A DNA stretch of 20,656 bases from Deltaproteobacteria bacterium (GTDB taxonomy: Bacteria > Desulfobacterota > Desulfobacteria > Desulfobacterales > B30-G6). Where the stretch lies: NCBI GenBank assembly GCA_003647375.1, contig QMMS01000045.1, positions 1 through 20,656 of the forward strand, written 5' to 3'. Positions 1 to 7,214 of this stretch are shown in pieces (position 1 is the stretch's first letter; each line of letters starts with the position of its first letter). Below the pieces are notes generated by a model. It did not search any database, was not told the origin of the DNA, and was given only the letters and a program-made list of their open reading frames with translations. The translations under genes were made by a program, and so were the position numbers.

Positions 1-1
1 A

Positions 2-511
2 AGCCGGCTTGGTGAAGGAACCACCTTTCACGTTCTGTTCCCTCGTCTGGACATGGAACCGGAACTCCCTCATGCAAGACCCGTCCTTCCTATGCTCAAG
101 GGTACGGGGGAAATTCTGTTTGTGGATGACGAAAAATCCCTGGTGGCATACAGCAAGGAAATACTGGAGTACCTTGGATACGGTGTCGAGGCCCAAACCA
201 GCAGTAAAGACGCCCTGGATCTCTTTTTGGCCGACCCGGACCGATTTAATCTTGTGATTACCGATCAGACTATGCCCGACATGACCGGGTTCGATCTGGC
301 CGGAAGAATCCATAAGGTCAGACCGGATATGCCCATCGTACTGTGTACCGGTTTCAGCTCGCCGGGAACCGAGGAGATGACTGCGGCACACGGTATCCGG
401 CTATTTATCAAAAAGCCACTTGGGCCGCGGCGATTGGCGGAGATCGTCAATCAAATTCTGTCCAGCCCTGAGAATAAGGAGGATGCCAATGGCAGACGTA
501 TTGATCATTGA
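2..511 (+). CDS. Hybrid sensor histidine kinase, C-terminal part (5' end outside window)
   Basis: The reading frame is open from the window edge. Its first residues, GEGTTFHVLFPR, are the typical last strand of a histidine kinase ATPase domain (the G2/G3 end), so this is not a free-standing receiver that starts at the internal ATG at 53. After a short linker comes a complete receiver domain: an acidic pair in LFVDDE, the phosphoacceptor Asp in VITDQTMPD, the conserved Thr in LCTGF and the Lys in IKKPL. The protein is thus a hybrid kinase with a C-terminal receiver; sensor, dimerisation and most of the ATPase domain lie upstream. It overlaps the next gene, a sigma54 activator, by 23 bases, which suggests translational coupling and a cognate phosphorelay. 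The signal sensed cannot be read from this fragment. Confidence 0.9.
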   Translation, partial: SRLGEGTTFHVLFPRLDMEPELPHARPVLPMLKGTGEILFVDDEKSLVAYSKEILEYLGYGVEAQTSSKDALDLFLADPDRFNLVITDQTMPDMTGFDLAGRIHKVRPDMPIVLCTGFSSPGTEEMTAAHGIRLFIKKPLGPRRLAEIVNQILSSPENKEDANGRRIDH

Positions 512-1955
512 TGATGATGTGGAAATCTGTCAAATGCTGGCCGATCTCGTGGAAAACATCGGCCACAAGACCGTTTACTGCCATACGCTAAAGGAGGGCC
601 TGACGCATGCTACATCCCTCGGTTTCGATGTAATCTTTCTGGATGTGAAAATGCCGGACGGCAACGGGCTTGAAATACTGTCCAAGCTCCGCGATACCAA
701 CTTTCCACCTGAGGTGATCATCATCACCGGTGCCGGAGATTCAAATGGTGCAGAAATGGCTATAAAAAACGGTGCATGGGATTATCTACAAAAGCCCCTG
801 TCTCCCAAGAATATCATTTTACCCCTCAAGCGGGTCCTGCAGTACCGTGAGGGAATCAAATCCACCGGAGAGTCGCCCATGCTCCTCGAACGCAGCGGCA
901 TCATCGGTGAAAGCTCTCAGATCCGGTCCTGTCTTCACACAGTTGCCCAAACCTCCCGTACAGATGCCAACGTGTTGATTACTGGTGAAACAGGAACCGG
1001 CAAAGAGCTATTCGCCCGGGCCATTCATCGCAATAGTGCCCGTAGCGATCAGCCATTTGTGGTTGTCGATTGCGCGGCGCTCCCGGAGACTCTCGTGGAA
1101 AGCCAGCTTTTCGGACACGAAAAGGGCGCCTTTACCGGTGCAGATCGCGCCACCGAAGGGCTCATCGCCCAGGCAAACGGCGGCACCCTGTTTCTGGACG
1201 AAGTGGGTGAACTGAGTCCTCAGCTCCAAAAAGCCTTTCTGCGAGTGCTTCAGGAGAGGCAATATCGTCGCGTTGGCGGGAATCATGAAATCGCAAGCGA
1301 TTTTCGTCTGGTGGCTGCCACCAACAAGTCCCTGGAGCATATGGTCAAGAACAGGAAACTCCGGCAGGACTTATTGTACCGTCTCAGGGGTGTATCCATC
1401 GACTTGCCGCCCCTCCGTAATCGTAAAGAGGATATCAAGGACCTGGTGGGTTATTTGACCGGCTGTATATTTGCCAAGCAAGGCCTCGAATCCAAGGGCT
1501 ACTCACCGGATTTTATCGGCAGTCTGAACCAATTCGATTGGCCCGGAAATATACGCGAACTGTATAATACCCTAGAGGCAGCCATCAGTGAGGCTTATCA
1601 CGAACCGATCCTTTTTCCCAAACATCTTCCTGAACACATCCGCATCAAAATGGCACGATCAACAGTCCTGCCCCCTAAAGGCGACCTCACTTCCAGACCC
1701 CTGCCTGAAAGTAACATGCCGAAACCAAGTTTGCCCACCATAAAATCCTATAGGGATTCCGTTATTGATAAGGCGGAAAAAGCGTACCTCCAGGACCTGA
1801 TGGCCACAACTCATGGTAGCATCAAAGAAGCCTGCAAGATATCGGGGCTGGGGCGTACGCGTTTGTTTACCCTCATGAAGAAGCACGGTGTGGATAGACT
1901 AGGTTGGCATGTCAACGCGAACGCGCACTCGGCCCGAACCGATGTTCACTATTAG
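489..1955 (+). CDS. NtrC/AtoC-type sigma54-dependent response regulator
   Basis: This 488-residue protein has the three-part layout of a sigma54 enhancer-binding activator. The receiver domain covers about residues 1-120, with acidic residues D8-D10, phosphoacceptor D52 and K102. The AAA+ domain covers about 138-370, with Walker A GETGTGKE at 166-173, the sigma54-contacting loop GAFTGA at 213-218 and Walker B ending in LFLDE at 234-238. A Fis-type helix-turn-helix lies near the C-terminus (about 440-480). I chose ATG 489 because AAGGAGG at 476-482 sits six bases upstream; the ATG at 483 touches that site and is too close. The upstream hybrid kinase is the likely phosphodonor. The likely target is the sigma54-type promoter just downstream, before livK. 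The stop codon lies inside a perfect palindrome that may be its own binding site. Confidence 0.95.
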   Translation: MADVLIIDDDVEICQMLADLVENIGHKTVYCHTLKEGLTHATSLGFDVIFLDVKMPDGNGLEILSKLRDTNFPPEVIIITGAGDSNGAEMAIKNGAWDYLQKPLSPKNIILPLKRVLQYREGIKSTGESPMLLERSGIIGESSQIRSCLHTVAQTSRTDANVLITGETGTGKELFARAIHRNSARSDQPFVVVDCAALPETLVESQLFGHEKGAFTGADRATEGLIAQANGGTLFLDEVGELSPQLQKAFLRVLQERQYRRVGGNHEIASDFRLVAATNKSLEHMVKNRKLRQDLLYRLRGVSIDLPPLRNRKEDIKDLVGYLTGCIFAKQGLESKGYSPDFIGSLNQFDWPGNIRELYNTLEAAISEAYHEPILFPKHLPEHIRIKMARSTVLPPKGDLTSRPLPESNMPKPSLPTIKSYRDSVIDKAEKAYLQDLMATTHGSIKEACKISGLGRTRLFTLMKKHGVDRLGWHVNANAHSARTDVHY

Positions 1956-1967
1956 TGAACATCGGTT
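1937..1967. promoter_or_regulatory. Perfect 31-bp palindrome, candidate activator binding site
   Basis: Two perfectly complementary 15-base arms (AACCGATGTTCACTA and TAGTGAACATCGGTT) flank one central base at 1952. The stop codon of the sigma54 activator gene (1953-1955) is inside it. No T-run follows, so a terminator is unlikely on the plus strand. The core ATGTTCAC/GTGAACAT recurs in altered form about 35 bp downstream, and both lie roughly 155 and 120 bp upstream of the predicted livK transcription start. That is a normal distance for enhancer sites of sigma54 activators. The palindrome is seen directly; the binding role is inferred. Confidence 0.6.
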
Positions 1968-1974
1968 TCCTAAT

Positions 1975-1999
1975 GATGAACCATTTCATAATGTTCATC
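1975..1999. promoter_or_regulatory. Second inverted repeat with the same TGAAC/GTTCA half-sites
   Basis: GATGAAC and GTTCATC form a perfect 7-bp inverted repeat separated by 11 bases. The half-sites resemble those of the palindrome centred at 1952, although here the arms face in the opposite order. Together the two repeats give four related half-sites within about 60 bp, as expected for an upstream activating region that binds two activator dimers. The role is inferred. Confidence 0.45.
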
Positions 2000-2016
2000 C
2001 AACGCTTCTTTTATAT

Positions 2017-2034
2017 GCAAATCTCGCAAATCTC
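2017..2034. repeat. Tandem 9-bp direct repeat
   Basis: GCAAATCTC occurs twice in perfect tandem between the candidate activator sites and the sigma54-type promoter. It may be a protein-binding site or simply a small duplication; nothing in the sequence decides between these. Confidence 0.4.
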
Positions 2035-2049
2035 CCATAACTAACTGTA

Positions 2050-2062
2050 ATTCAACTAATTA
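2050..2062 (+). promoter_or_regulatory. Possible IHF site
   Basis: ATTCAACTAATTA matches the IHF consensus WATCAANNNNTTR at all but one fixed position. It lies in AT-rich DNA between the candidate activator sites and the -24/-12 element, which is where IHF usually bends DNA at sigma54 promoters. The motif is short and degenerate, so chance is a real alternative. Confidence 0.3.
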
Positions 2063-2080
2063 TAGATTGACTGGAGAACT

Positions 2081-2095
2081 TGGCATATTTCTTGA
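2081..2095 (+). promoter_or_regulatory. Candidate sigma54 (-24/-12) promoter for the livK operon
   Basis: TGGCATATTTCTTGA aligns with the consensus TGGCACGNNNNTTGC with exact spacing between the GG (2082-2083) and the -12 TTG (2092-2094). Deviations are T for C and A for G after TGGCA, and A for C in the -12 element. A start near 2106 would give a leader of about 95 bases to the livK ATG. A sigma54 activator gene lies immediately upstream, which raises the prior considerably. I saw no comparable sigma70-type element in this gap. Confidence 0.6.
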
Positions 2096-2202
2096 TTATT
2101 CTGTATTTTGACCGTTATCACTGTTTCACTATCTTCGGTGTATGGGCCTTCTTCCCAGCCGGCGTGATTACCATTTTCTTACGAAAGAAAAGGAGAAGAT
2201 AA

Positions 2203-3612
2203 ATGCAAAGAAAAAGATTAGGAAAACTGGTTAGTTGCATCCTATTTCTCGCAGTGTTTGCAATTGTGTTACCGTCCGTAGCAATATCCGCATCCGAAAA
2301 GCTTAGCGAGGACGAGGGCGTTCTATTGAGCCATCTGCCTGATCAGCAGATTGGAAAAACACATCCAAAAGGTGAAACGATCAACGTCGGTTTTTTAGCC
2401 GCACTTTCGGGACCTGATGCCGGGTGGGGACTTCCTGGTGTGACCGGAAATTCTATCTGGATCGAGGCAGTGAACAAAACCGGTGGACTCCTCGTCGGTG
2501 GCAAAAGATATCCTTTGAAGATGTATCAATTCGACGACGAGGCGAACGCAGCAAAGGCACTTCAGGGCGCCAGACAATTGGTGCTGCAACATGATGTTAA
2601 ATTTATCAGCGCCATTGGCGGAGATCCTGCCAACGCGACGGCTCCCTTCCTCACCAAGCACAAGGTAATCTACGCTTCCCTGGTTCCCACCGACATGCAA
2701 CCCAGCCGCCCATACGTTGTTGCCGGCGGCGACGTCACCCCCCAGTGCAACATGTTCAATGCGCTGATAGCCAAGATGGTATTACCTTCTGAAAAAGAGC
2801 TGGGGAGACCGTTGAGATATGCGTTGACCACGCAGGACGACATCATGTCCCGACAGGTAGGGGCCTGGGAAATCGGTGCAGCTATTTCCCAGGGATTCGA
2901 GATTGTCTACGAGAAGTTTTTCAGCGTTGATACAACCGACTTTGCCCCGATCATCACCGCCGTGATGGCAAAGAATCCTGACGTTATCAGCCTCTGCGAA
3001 GCCTGGCCCGAATACCAAACCCTAATGTGGGAACAGTTGTATCTGCAGGGATTCAAGGGTGTGGTGGTCCAGAATTACGCTGACTGGGAAACCAACTTGA
3101 CCAAGATTCCACCGGAGTTTCCTGCCGCACGCGCTGCTATAGACAGTTTCCCCTTGATGGATGATCCGTGGTGGGGCGAAAACTCATGGCAGGCTTCATT
3201 CACGCGTATATGGAATGACAGGTATGGCCCGGGAGCTCCTGGGGACGTCCATCGTCGTATGACCGGCATTGACTGGGATCATGTGGTGTGGCTCATTCCA
3301 TGGTGTATCGGCGCCCAGATTGCCGGTCAGGATACTCCGGGAGAGTGGCCCTCCAACGACGCCATACTGGCTGCTTTGAGAAAAGTGTCGTCGTTTCCGA
3401 CCATCCTCGGTCCGGGGCACATGAGTGGCCAGGAGATGTTCGGGATACAGAACATGATTGAACAGCCTGTTCCCATGAACATGTTCGACCTCAAAGCCAA
3501 TGACAAACGCATAATCGCTCACTTGAACTTCGAGCCTTGGTTTGAAGCTATCAAGCCGATCGCTCTTAAGGCGGTTAAAGAGCGTGGGCAGCATTGGACC
3601 CAGCGAAAATAA
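2203..3612 (+). CDS. livK: ABC transporter periplasmic substrate-binding protein, LivK/Peripla_BP_6 family
   Basis: This 469-residue protein has an N-terminal signal peptide (basic MQRKRLGK, then a hydrophobic core, with possible cleavage near residues 25-30, AISA). The mature part begins like a type I periplasmic binding protein (INVGFLAALSGPDAGWGLPG) and continues with the family's two-lobed fold. It is longer than classic LivK (about 370 residues). It is also Trp-rich: I count 16 Trp, including a WW pair near residue 326. Aromatic-rich pockets are common in binding proteins for methylated ammonium compounds, so the ligand need not be a branched-chain amino acid. An AAGGAGAAG-type ribosome site precedes the ATG. 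It is the first gene of an importer operon behind a candidate sigma54 promoter. Confidence 0.9.
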   Translation: MQRKRLGKLVSCILFLAVFAIVLPSVAISASEKLSEDEGVLLSHLPDQQIGKTHPKGETINVGFLAALSGPDAGWGLPGVTGNSIWIEAVNKTGGLLVGGKRYPLKMYQFDDEANAAKALQGARQLVLQHDVKFISAIGGDPANATAPFLTKHKVIYASLVPTDMQPSRPYVVAGGDVTPQCNMFNALIAKMVLPSEKELGRPLRYALTTQDDIMSRQVGAWEIGAAISQGFEIVYEKFFSVDTTDFAPIITAVMAKNPDVISLCEAWPEYQTLMWEQLYLQGFKGVVVQNYADWETNLTKIPPEFPAARAAIDSFPLMDDPWWGENSWQASFTRIWNDRYGPGAPGDVHRRMTGIDWDHVVWLIPWCIGAQIAGQDTPGEWPSNDAILAALRKVSSFPTILGPGHMSGQEMFGIQNMIEQPVPMNMFDLKANDKRIIAHLNFEPWFEAIKPIALKAVKERGQHWTQRK

Positions 3613-3621
3613 ACCGTTCAC

Positions 3622-3644
3622 GGTGGGCGGTAACACCGCCCACC
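3622..3644 (+). promoter_or_regulatory. Intercistronic stem-loop between livK and livH
   Basis: GGTGGGCGGT and ACCGCCCACC form a perfect 10-bp GC-rich stem with a 3-base loop (AAC), ten bases after the livK stop. No U-run follows, so it is not a standard intrinsic terminator. Stem-loops here usually protect the binding-protein message from 3' decay, or cause partial termination, so that the periplasmic protein is made in excess of the membrane parts. That role is inferred from position. Confidence 0.55.
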
Positions 3645-3708
3645 CGAAAAACACCACTTGGAAACTGAATTTCGTATTCACAAGCGTTAATAGAGGATAG
3701 GGCAGCAT

Positions 3709-4578
3709 ATGAATAGCCAACTTTTAATACAAACCACTGCCAATGCGATAATGGCTAGTGGCATGTATGCTTTGATAGCTGTAGGGTTGACTTTGGCCTT
3801 TGGTGTAATGCAGATGGCGAATTTAGCTCATGGTCATTTTTTCATGGTTAGCGCCTATACCGTATATGCACTCTATGCTTTGGGCGGCTGGCCGTTCTGG
3901 TGGGCCGTAGCAGCAGCCGTGGTGGTGGGTGCCGTTCTTGGTCTCATCGTTGAGCGAGTGATTTTCCGGCCGTTGCAGGGTGATGTGGTCTCCGGTTTTA
4001 TTGCAACCATGGGATTGATGTTTGTTTTTGAGGTATTGGTGGGTGAAATATGGGGTTGGGGTCTCTCAAGGCCCATACCCAGCCCTTATATGAACATCGT
4101 TACACTTATGGGTGCCCGCGTAGCTTTCCAAAGGGTGCTTCTATTACCGTTTGCTGTTGTTTCCATAGGAGGACTCATGTTCTTTATGCGGAATTTTAGG
4201 CAGGGCCGAGCCTTACGTGCTGTGGCTCTGGATCCGGAAGCCGCATCGTTACAGGGGATAAATATCAACAGGATGACGGCCTTGGCGTTGGCTATCGCTG
4301 GCGCCTATGCCGGTCTGGCCGGGGGGCTGATGTCTACAATATATGCGGTTACGCCTTCGCTAGGGGGCCACATCATTCTGCCTGCCCTCATCGTTGTGGT
4401 AGTTGGAGGAATGGGAAGCATCGGCGGTGCTACGCTTGCCGCTATTCTTTTTGGCTTTGTCATGACCTTTGTTACCACCTTTGTCGACGGCGTTACAGCT
4501 GTAATGGTTTCTGTTACCGTTATGGCCATCGTATTAGTAATTAAACCACAGGGGTTAATGGGCCGTGTCGTTGCTTAA
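3709..4578 (+). CDS. livH: Branched-chain-type ABC transporter permease LivH
   Basis: This 289-residue, very hydrophobic protein has about eight predicted membrane segments and the LivH-family pattern: an N-terminal MASGMYALIAVGLTLAFGVM stretch, then MANLAHGHFFM, and a cytoplasmic coupling region DPEAASLQGININRM near residues 174-188. It would form the inner-membrane channel together with LivM. The start ATG follows a GAGGATAGG ribosome site. Its last 14 bases overlap livM, consistent with coupled synthesis of the two permease subunits. Substrate cannot be read from the permease. Confidence 0.93.
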   Translation: MNSQLLIQTTANAIMASGMYALIAVGLTLAFGVMQMANLAHGHFFMVSAYTVYALYALGGWPFWWAVAAAVVVGAVLGLIVERVIFRPLQGDVVSGFIATMGLMFVFEVLVGEIWGWGLSRPIPSPYMNIVTLMGARVAFQRVLLLPFAVVSIGGLMFFMRNFRQGRALRAVALDPEAASLQGININRMTALALAIAGAYAGLAGGLMSTIYAVTPSLGGHIILPALIVVVVGGMGSIGGATLAAILFGFVMTFVTTFVDGVTAVMVSVTVMAIVLVIKPQGLMGRVVA

Positions 4579-5557
4579 CGTTGAGAAATTCAGGAACTGG
4601 GGGCTCACGCCCATATTTATAGGGATAATTGGGCTGTGTATTCTGCCCTTCTTTGCCGGGGCATATCTGGTTGAAGTTGTCATGATGTACTTTATCTACA
4701 TCATCCTTGCCCAGAGCTACCGTCTGATCGTTACCATACATGACTGGCAGCTGTACCATATTGTATTGTATGGCGTGGGTGCCTACACCAGTGGCATGCT
4801 GGCCAAGAATCTCGGTATACCGGTCTTCATGGCCATCCCTTTGGGAGGTGTAATGGCTGCCTTGATGGGTGTGGTAATTACCCTGCCTCTGCTGAGAACC
4901 AAGGGCTGGGGCTTTTATATCGCCACCTATGGGTTGGCGGAACTAATTAGGTTGTCCTGGCTTAAATTTCGCAACCCCTTTGGCGGTTCCACGGGTATAA
5001 TTAACATTCCCTGGCCTCCGGTCGTAGGAGGCATAGATTTCAGTGAGGGCATTCCCTACTACTACTTCTGCCTGACGATAATGCTCGCCGCAATGTACAT
5101 GCTGTATCGTATAGAAAATTCGCAGATCGGGGAATCCTTTAAAGCGATCTCAATGGACTCGGAACTGGCAGCCTCTACGGGTATAGATATCCCCCGACAC
5201 CGGTTGTTGGCCTGCGCAATTGGTGGTTTTTTTGCAGGGATTGCCGGTGGCCTGCTTGTGCATCGCCTGGGAGCGGTAGACCCGAAACTGTTCAATATCG
5301 TCACCATGATGTATCTCCTCATTTGGGTGGTGGTCGGCGGCACCAAATCCTTCTGGGGCCCAGTCATCGGGGTATCGGTGATGCATACACTGTTTGAACT
5401 CTCACGCCCGTTGATAGAGATAAGACCCGCGTTCTTTGGCCTTACCATGATACTTGTCTTAATCTTTCTGCCTGGGGGTCTCGGGAGTCTGATTTCAAAA
5501 ATTATCGACAAATTTCAAAAACCGCATAACCCACCGGCGGTGGTGGAAACAGATTGA
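4565..5557 (+). CDS. livM: Branched-chain-type ABC transporter permease LivM
   Basis: This 330-residue protein has LivM-family features: several membrane helices, the RTKGWGFYIATYGLAELIRL segment near residues 114-134, and a coupling region around SMDSELAASTGIDIPRHRLLA near 195-215. It pairs with LivH in the inner membrane. I take GTG 4565 as the start, inside the livH 3' end, with AGGGG about ten bases upstream; TTG 4571 is a less likely alternative. The C-terminus ends in a short polar tail. A 124-base gap follows, in which I see no clear promoter or terminator, so livG is probably on the same transcript. Confidence 0.92.
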   Translation: MSLLNVEKFRNWGLTPIFIGIIGLCILPFFAGAYLVEVVMMYFIYIILAQSYRLIVTIHDWQLYHIVLYGVGAYTSGMLAKNLGIPVFMAIPLGGVMAALMGVVITLPLLRTKGWGFYIATYGLAELIRLSWLKFRNPFGGSTGIINIPWPPVVGGIDFSEGIPYYYFCLTIMLAAMYMLYRIENSQIGESFKAISMDSELAASTGIDIPRHRLLACAIGGFFAGIAGGLLVHRLGAVDPKLFNIVTMMYLLIWVVVGGTKSFWGPVIGVSVMHTLFELSRPLIEIRPAFFGLTMILVLIFLPGGLGSLISKIIDKFQKPHNPPAVVETD

Positions 5558-5681
5558 GAGTGCGCCTGAGGGGAAAGCAATGATGGTGTTCTAATGGTTT
5601 ACAGCGGGTCAATATTTTGAAAAATCAAATTGTAACTACTTAATTTCTGCATCATATCGAAACAGAGGAGAAACCAGGCTT

Positions 5682-6464
5682 GTGCCGATACTTGAAGTAA
5701 AAACCTTGAGCATGCACTTTGGTGGTCTCGCCGCGGTGAGTAATTTAAACCTCACCATCCAGGAAGGCGAAATAAGAGGAATCATCGGGCCGAATGGTGC
5801 CGGAAAAACTACACTTTTTAATGTAATCAGCGGTGTGTATCGACCCACCTCGGGTCAGATATTATTTAAGAATGACGTGCATATCGGCGGCCTTTCCTCA
5901 AGTAAAATAGCAAAAATGGGAATAATTAGGACGTTCCAGAGAACGGCAATCTATGTTGACTTCACCGTCCTCAAGAACGTCACCGTAGCCCGCCATCTCC
6001 ATGGCAGGGAAAGTCTCGTTAGCATATTTACCGGCGCGCATAAGAAAATAGACAAAGAAAATATCGAAAAGGCTACGGAAATAGTCGAGTTCATGGGGCT
6101 GGGCCACCTCAAAAATGAGCTGGCCGTAAACCTGCCCCACGGTCATCAGAGGGCACTAGGTGTTGCTATTGCGCTGGCCTGTAAGCCCAGGGTTTTGTTA
6201 CTGGATGAGCCTTTGACCGGCATGACCCCTACAGAAAAAGCTCATATGATAGAACTCATTCGAAAAGTGCACCAGCAGGGCATCACGATCCTGATGGTGG
6301 AGCATGATATGAGATCTGTCATGGAACTGTGTGATTATATCAGCGTGCTTGATTTTGGAACACTGCTTGTCGAAGGGACCCCCCCTGAAATACAAAACAA
6401 TGAAGATGTAATTAATGCATATCTGGGGACTGAAGATATCATAACCGGACACACATCGTCATGA
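5682..6464 (+). CDS. livG: Branched-chain-type ABC transporter ATP-binding protein LivG
   Basis: This 260-residue ATPase has Walker A GPNGAGKTT at residues 36-44, a Walker B with the catalytic Glu in VLLLDEPLTGM, and the switch His in MVEHDM. The C-terminal extension typical of LivG is present. The ABC signature is unusual: where LivG proteins normally read LSYGQQ, this one has LPHGHQ, so the Ser that contacts ATP is replaced. The rest of the helix (RALGVAIALA) is intact, and I believe this variant occurs in a subgroup of the family. The start is GTG 5682, with GAGGAG at 5665-5670. The gene ends one base before the alternative GTG of livF. Confidence 0.92.
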   Translation: MPILEVKTLSMHFGGLAAVSNLNLTIQEGEIRGIIGPNGAGKTTLFNVISGVYRPTSGQILFKNDVHIGGLSSSKIAKMGIIRTFQRTAIYVDFTVLKNVTVARHLHGRESLVSIFTGAHKKIDKENIEKATEIVEFMGLGHLKNELAVNLPHGHQRALGVAIALACKPRVLLLDEPLTGMTPTEKAHMIELIRKVHQQGITILMVEHDMRSVMELCDYISVLDFGTLLVEGTPPEIQNNEDVINAYLGTEDIITGHTSS

Positions 6465-6474
6465 GGTGAAAAAG

Positions 6475-7185
6475 TTGCTACTCGAGGTAAAAGATATCAC
6501 GGTTCACTACTACAAAGTGGCTGCCGTTAGAAATATTTCAATAGCTGTTGAAAATGGCAAAATTGCTACACTTATTGGATCTAACGGGTCCGGCAAAACG
6601 ACCATACTGCGCAGCATATGCGGTTTGAAGCACCCCACTACCGGGGAAATCCGTTTCAGGGGGCAAAGAATAGACCAACTGTCCGCACATAAGATAAACG
6701 CCTTGGGTATTGCCATGGTCCCTGAGGGAAGACGGGTCTTTTCTCAGATGACGGTGTTGGAAAACCTCTTGGTTGGTGCCTATCTACGTAAAAATAGGGA
6801 CGATGTTCAAAAGGATATGGAAGAAGTTGTCTTTAAGCATTTCCCGCGCCTTAAAGAGAGAACGAAGCAGTCAGCCGGGACTTTGAGTGGTGGTGAACAG
6901 CAGATGCTAGCTATGGGGCGCGCCCTCATGTCCGCACCCGAATTGCTGCTTTTGGATGAACCGTCGCTAGGTTTATCACCTATCATGTGTGGAGAAATTG
7001 GACAAATCATCAGGAACATCCATGCCGAAGGTAGGACAGTAGTCCTGGTTGAGCAGAATGCCCGGCTTGCGTTAGCGCTGGCCCAACAGGCATATGTTAT
7101 CGAAACCGGTAATATCACGCTGTCCGGCCCGGCTGAAGAGTTGCGTAACAGCGAAGACGTAAAAAAAGCTTATCTGGGGGGCTGA
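6475..7185 (+). CDS. livF: Branched-chain-type ABC transporter ATP-binding protein LivF
   Basis: This is the second ATPase of the importer, about 236 residues. Walker A is GSNGSGKTT at 35-43, the signature is a canonical LSGGEQQ, and Walker B is LLLLDEPSLGLSP, with switch His replaced by Gln in LVEQNA as is usual in LivF. I chose TTG 6475 because GAGGTG at 6463-6468 lies six bases upstream and the protein then begins LLEVKDITVHYY, like other LivF proteins. GTG 6466 would add three residues but is itself part of the ribosome site. The gene follows livG with only ten bases between them, so coupled translation is likely. Confidence 0.9.
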   Translation: MLLEVKDITVHYYKVAAVRNISIAVENGKIATLIGSNGSGKTTILRSICGLKHPTTGEIRFRGQRIDQLSAHKINALGIAMVPEGRRVFSQMTVLENLLVGAYLRKNRDDVQKDMEEVVFKHFPRLKERTKQSAGTLSGGEQQMLAMGRALMSAPELLLLDEPSLGLSPIMCGEIGQIIRNIHAEGRTVVLVEQNARLALALAQQAYVIETGNITLSGPAEELRNSEDVKKAYLGG

Positions 7186-7214
7186 GAGACTGCCGGTGCA
7201 AGTGGAGGAAGTAC

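Noticed and set aside
420..488. Longer start for the sigma54 activator at 420
   Set aside because: It overlaps the kinase receiver domain, and the receiver fold of the activator begins right at ATG 489 with a good ribosome site.
5558..5681. Separate promoter or terminator between livM and livG
   Set aside because: The 124-base gap has only a short TTTGA/TCAAA stem and no convincing -35/-10 or -24/-12 pair.
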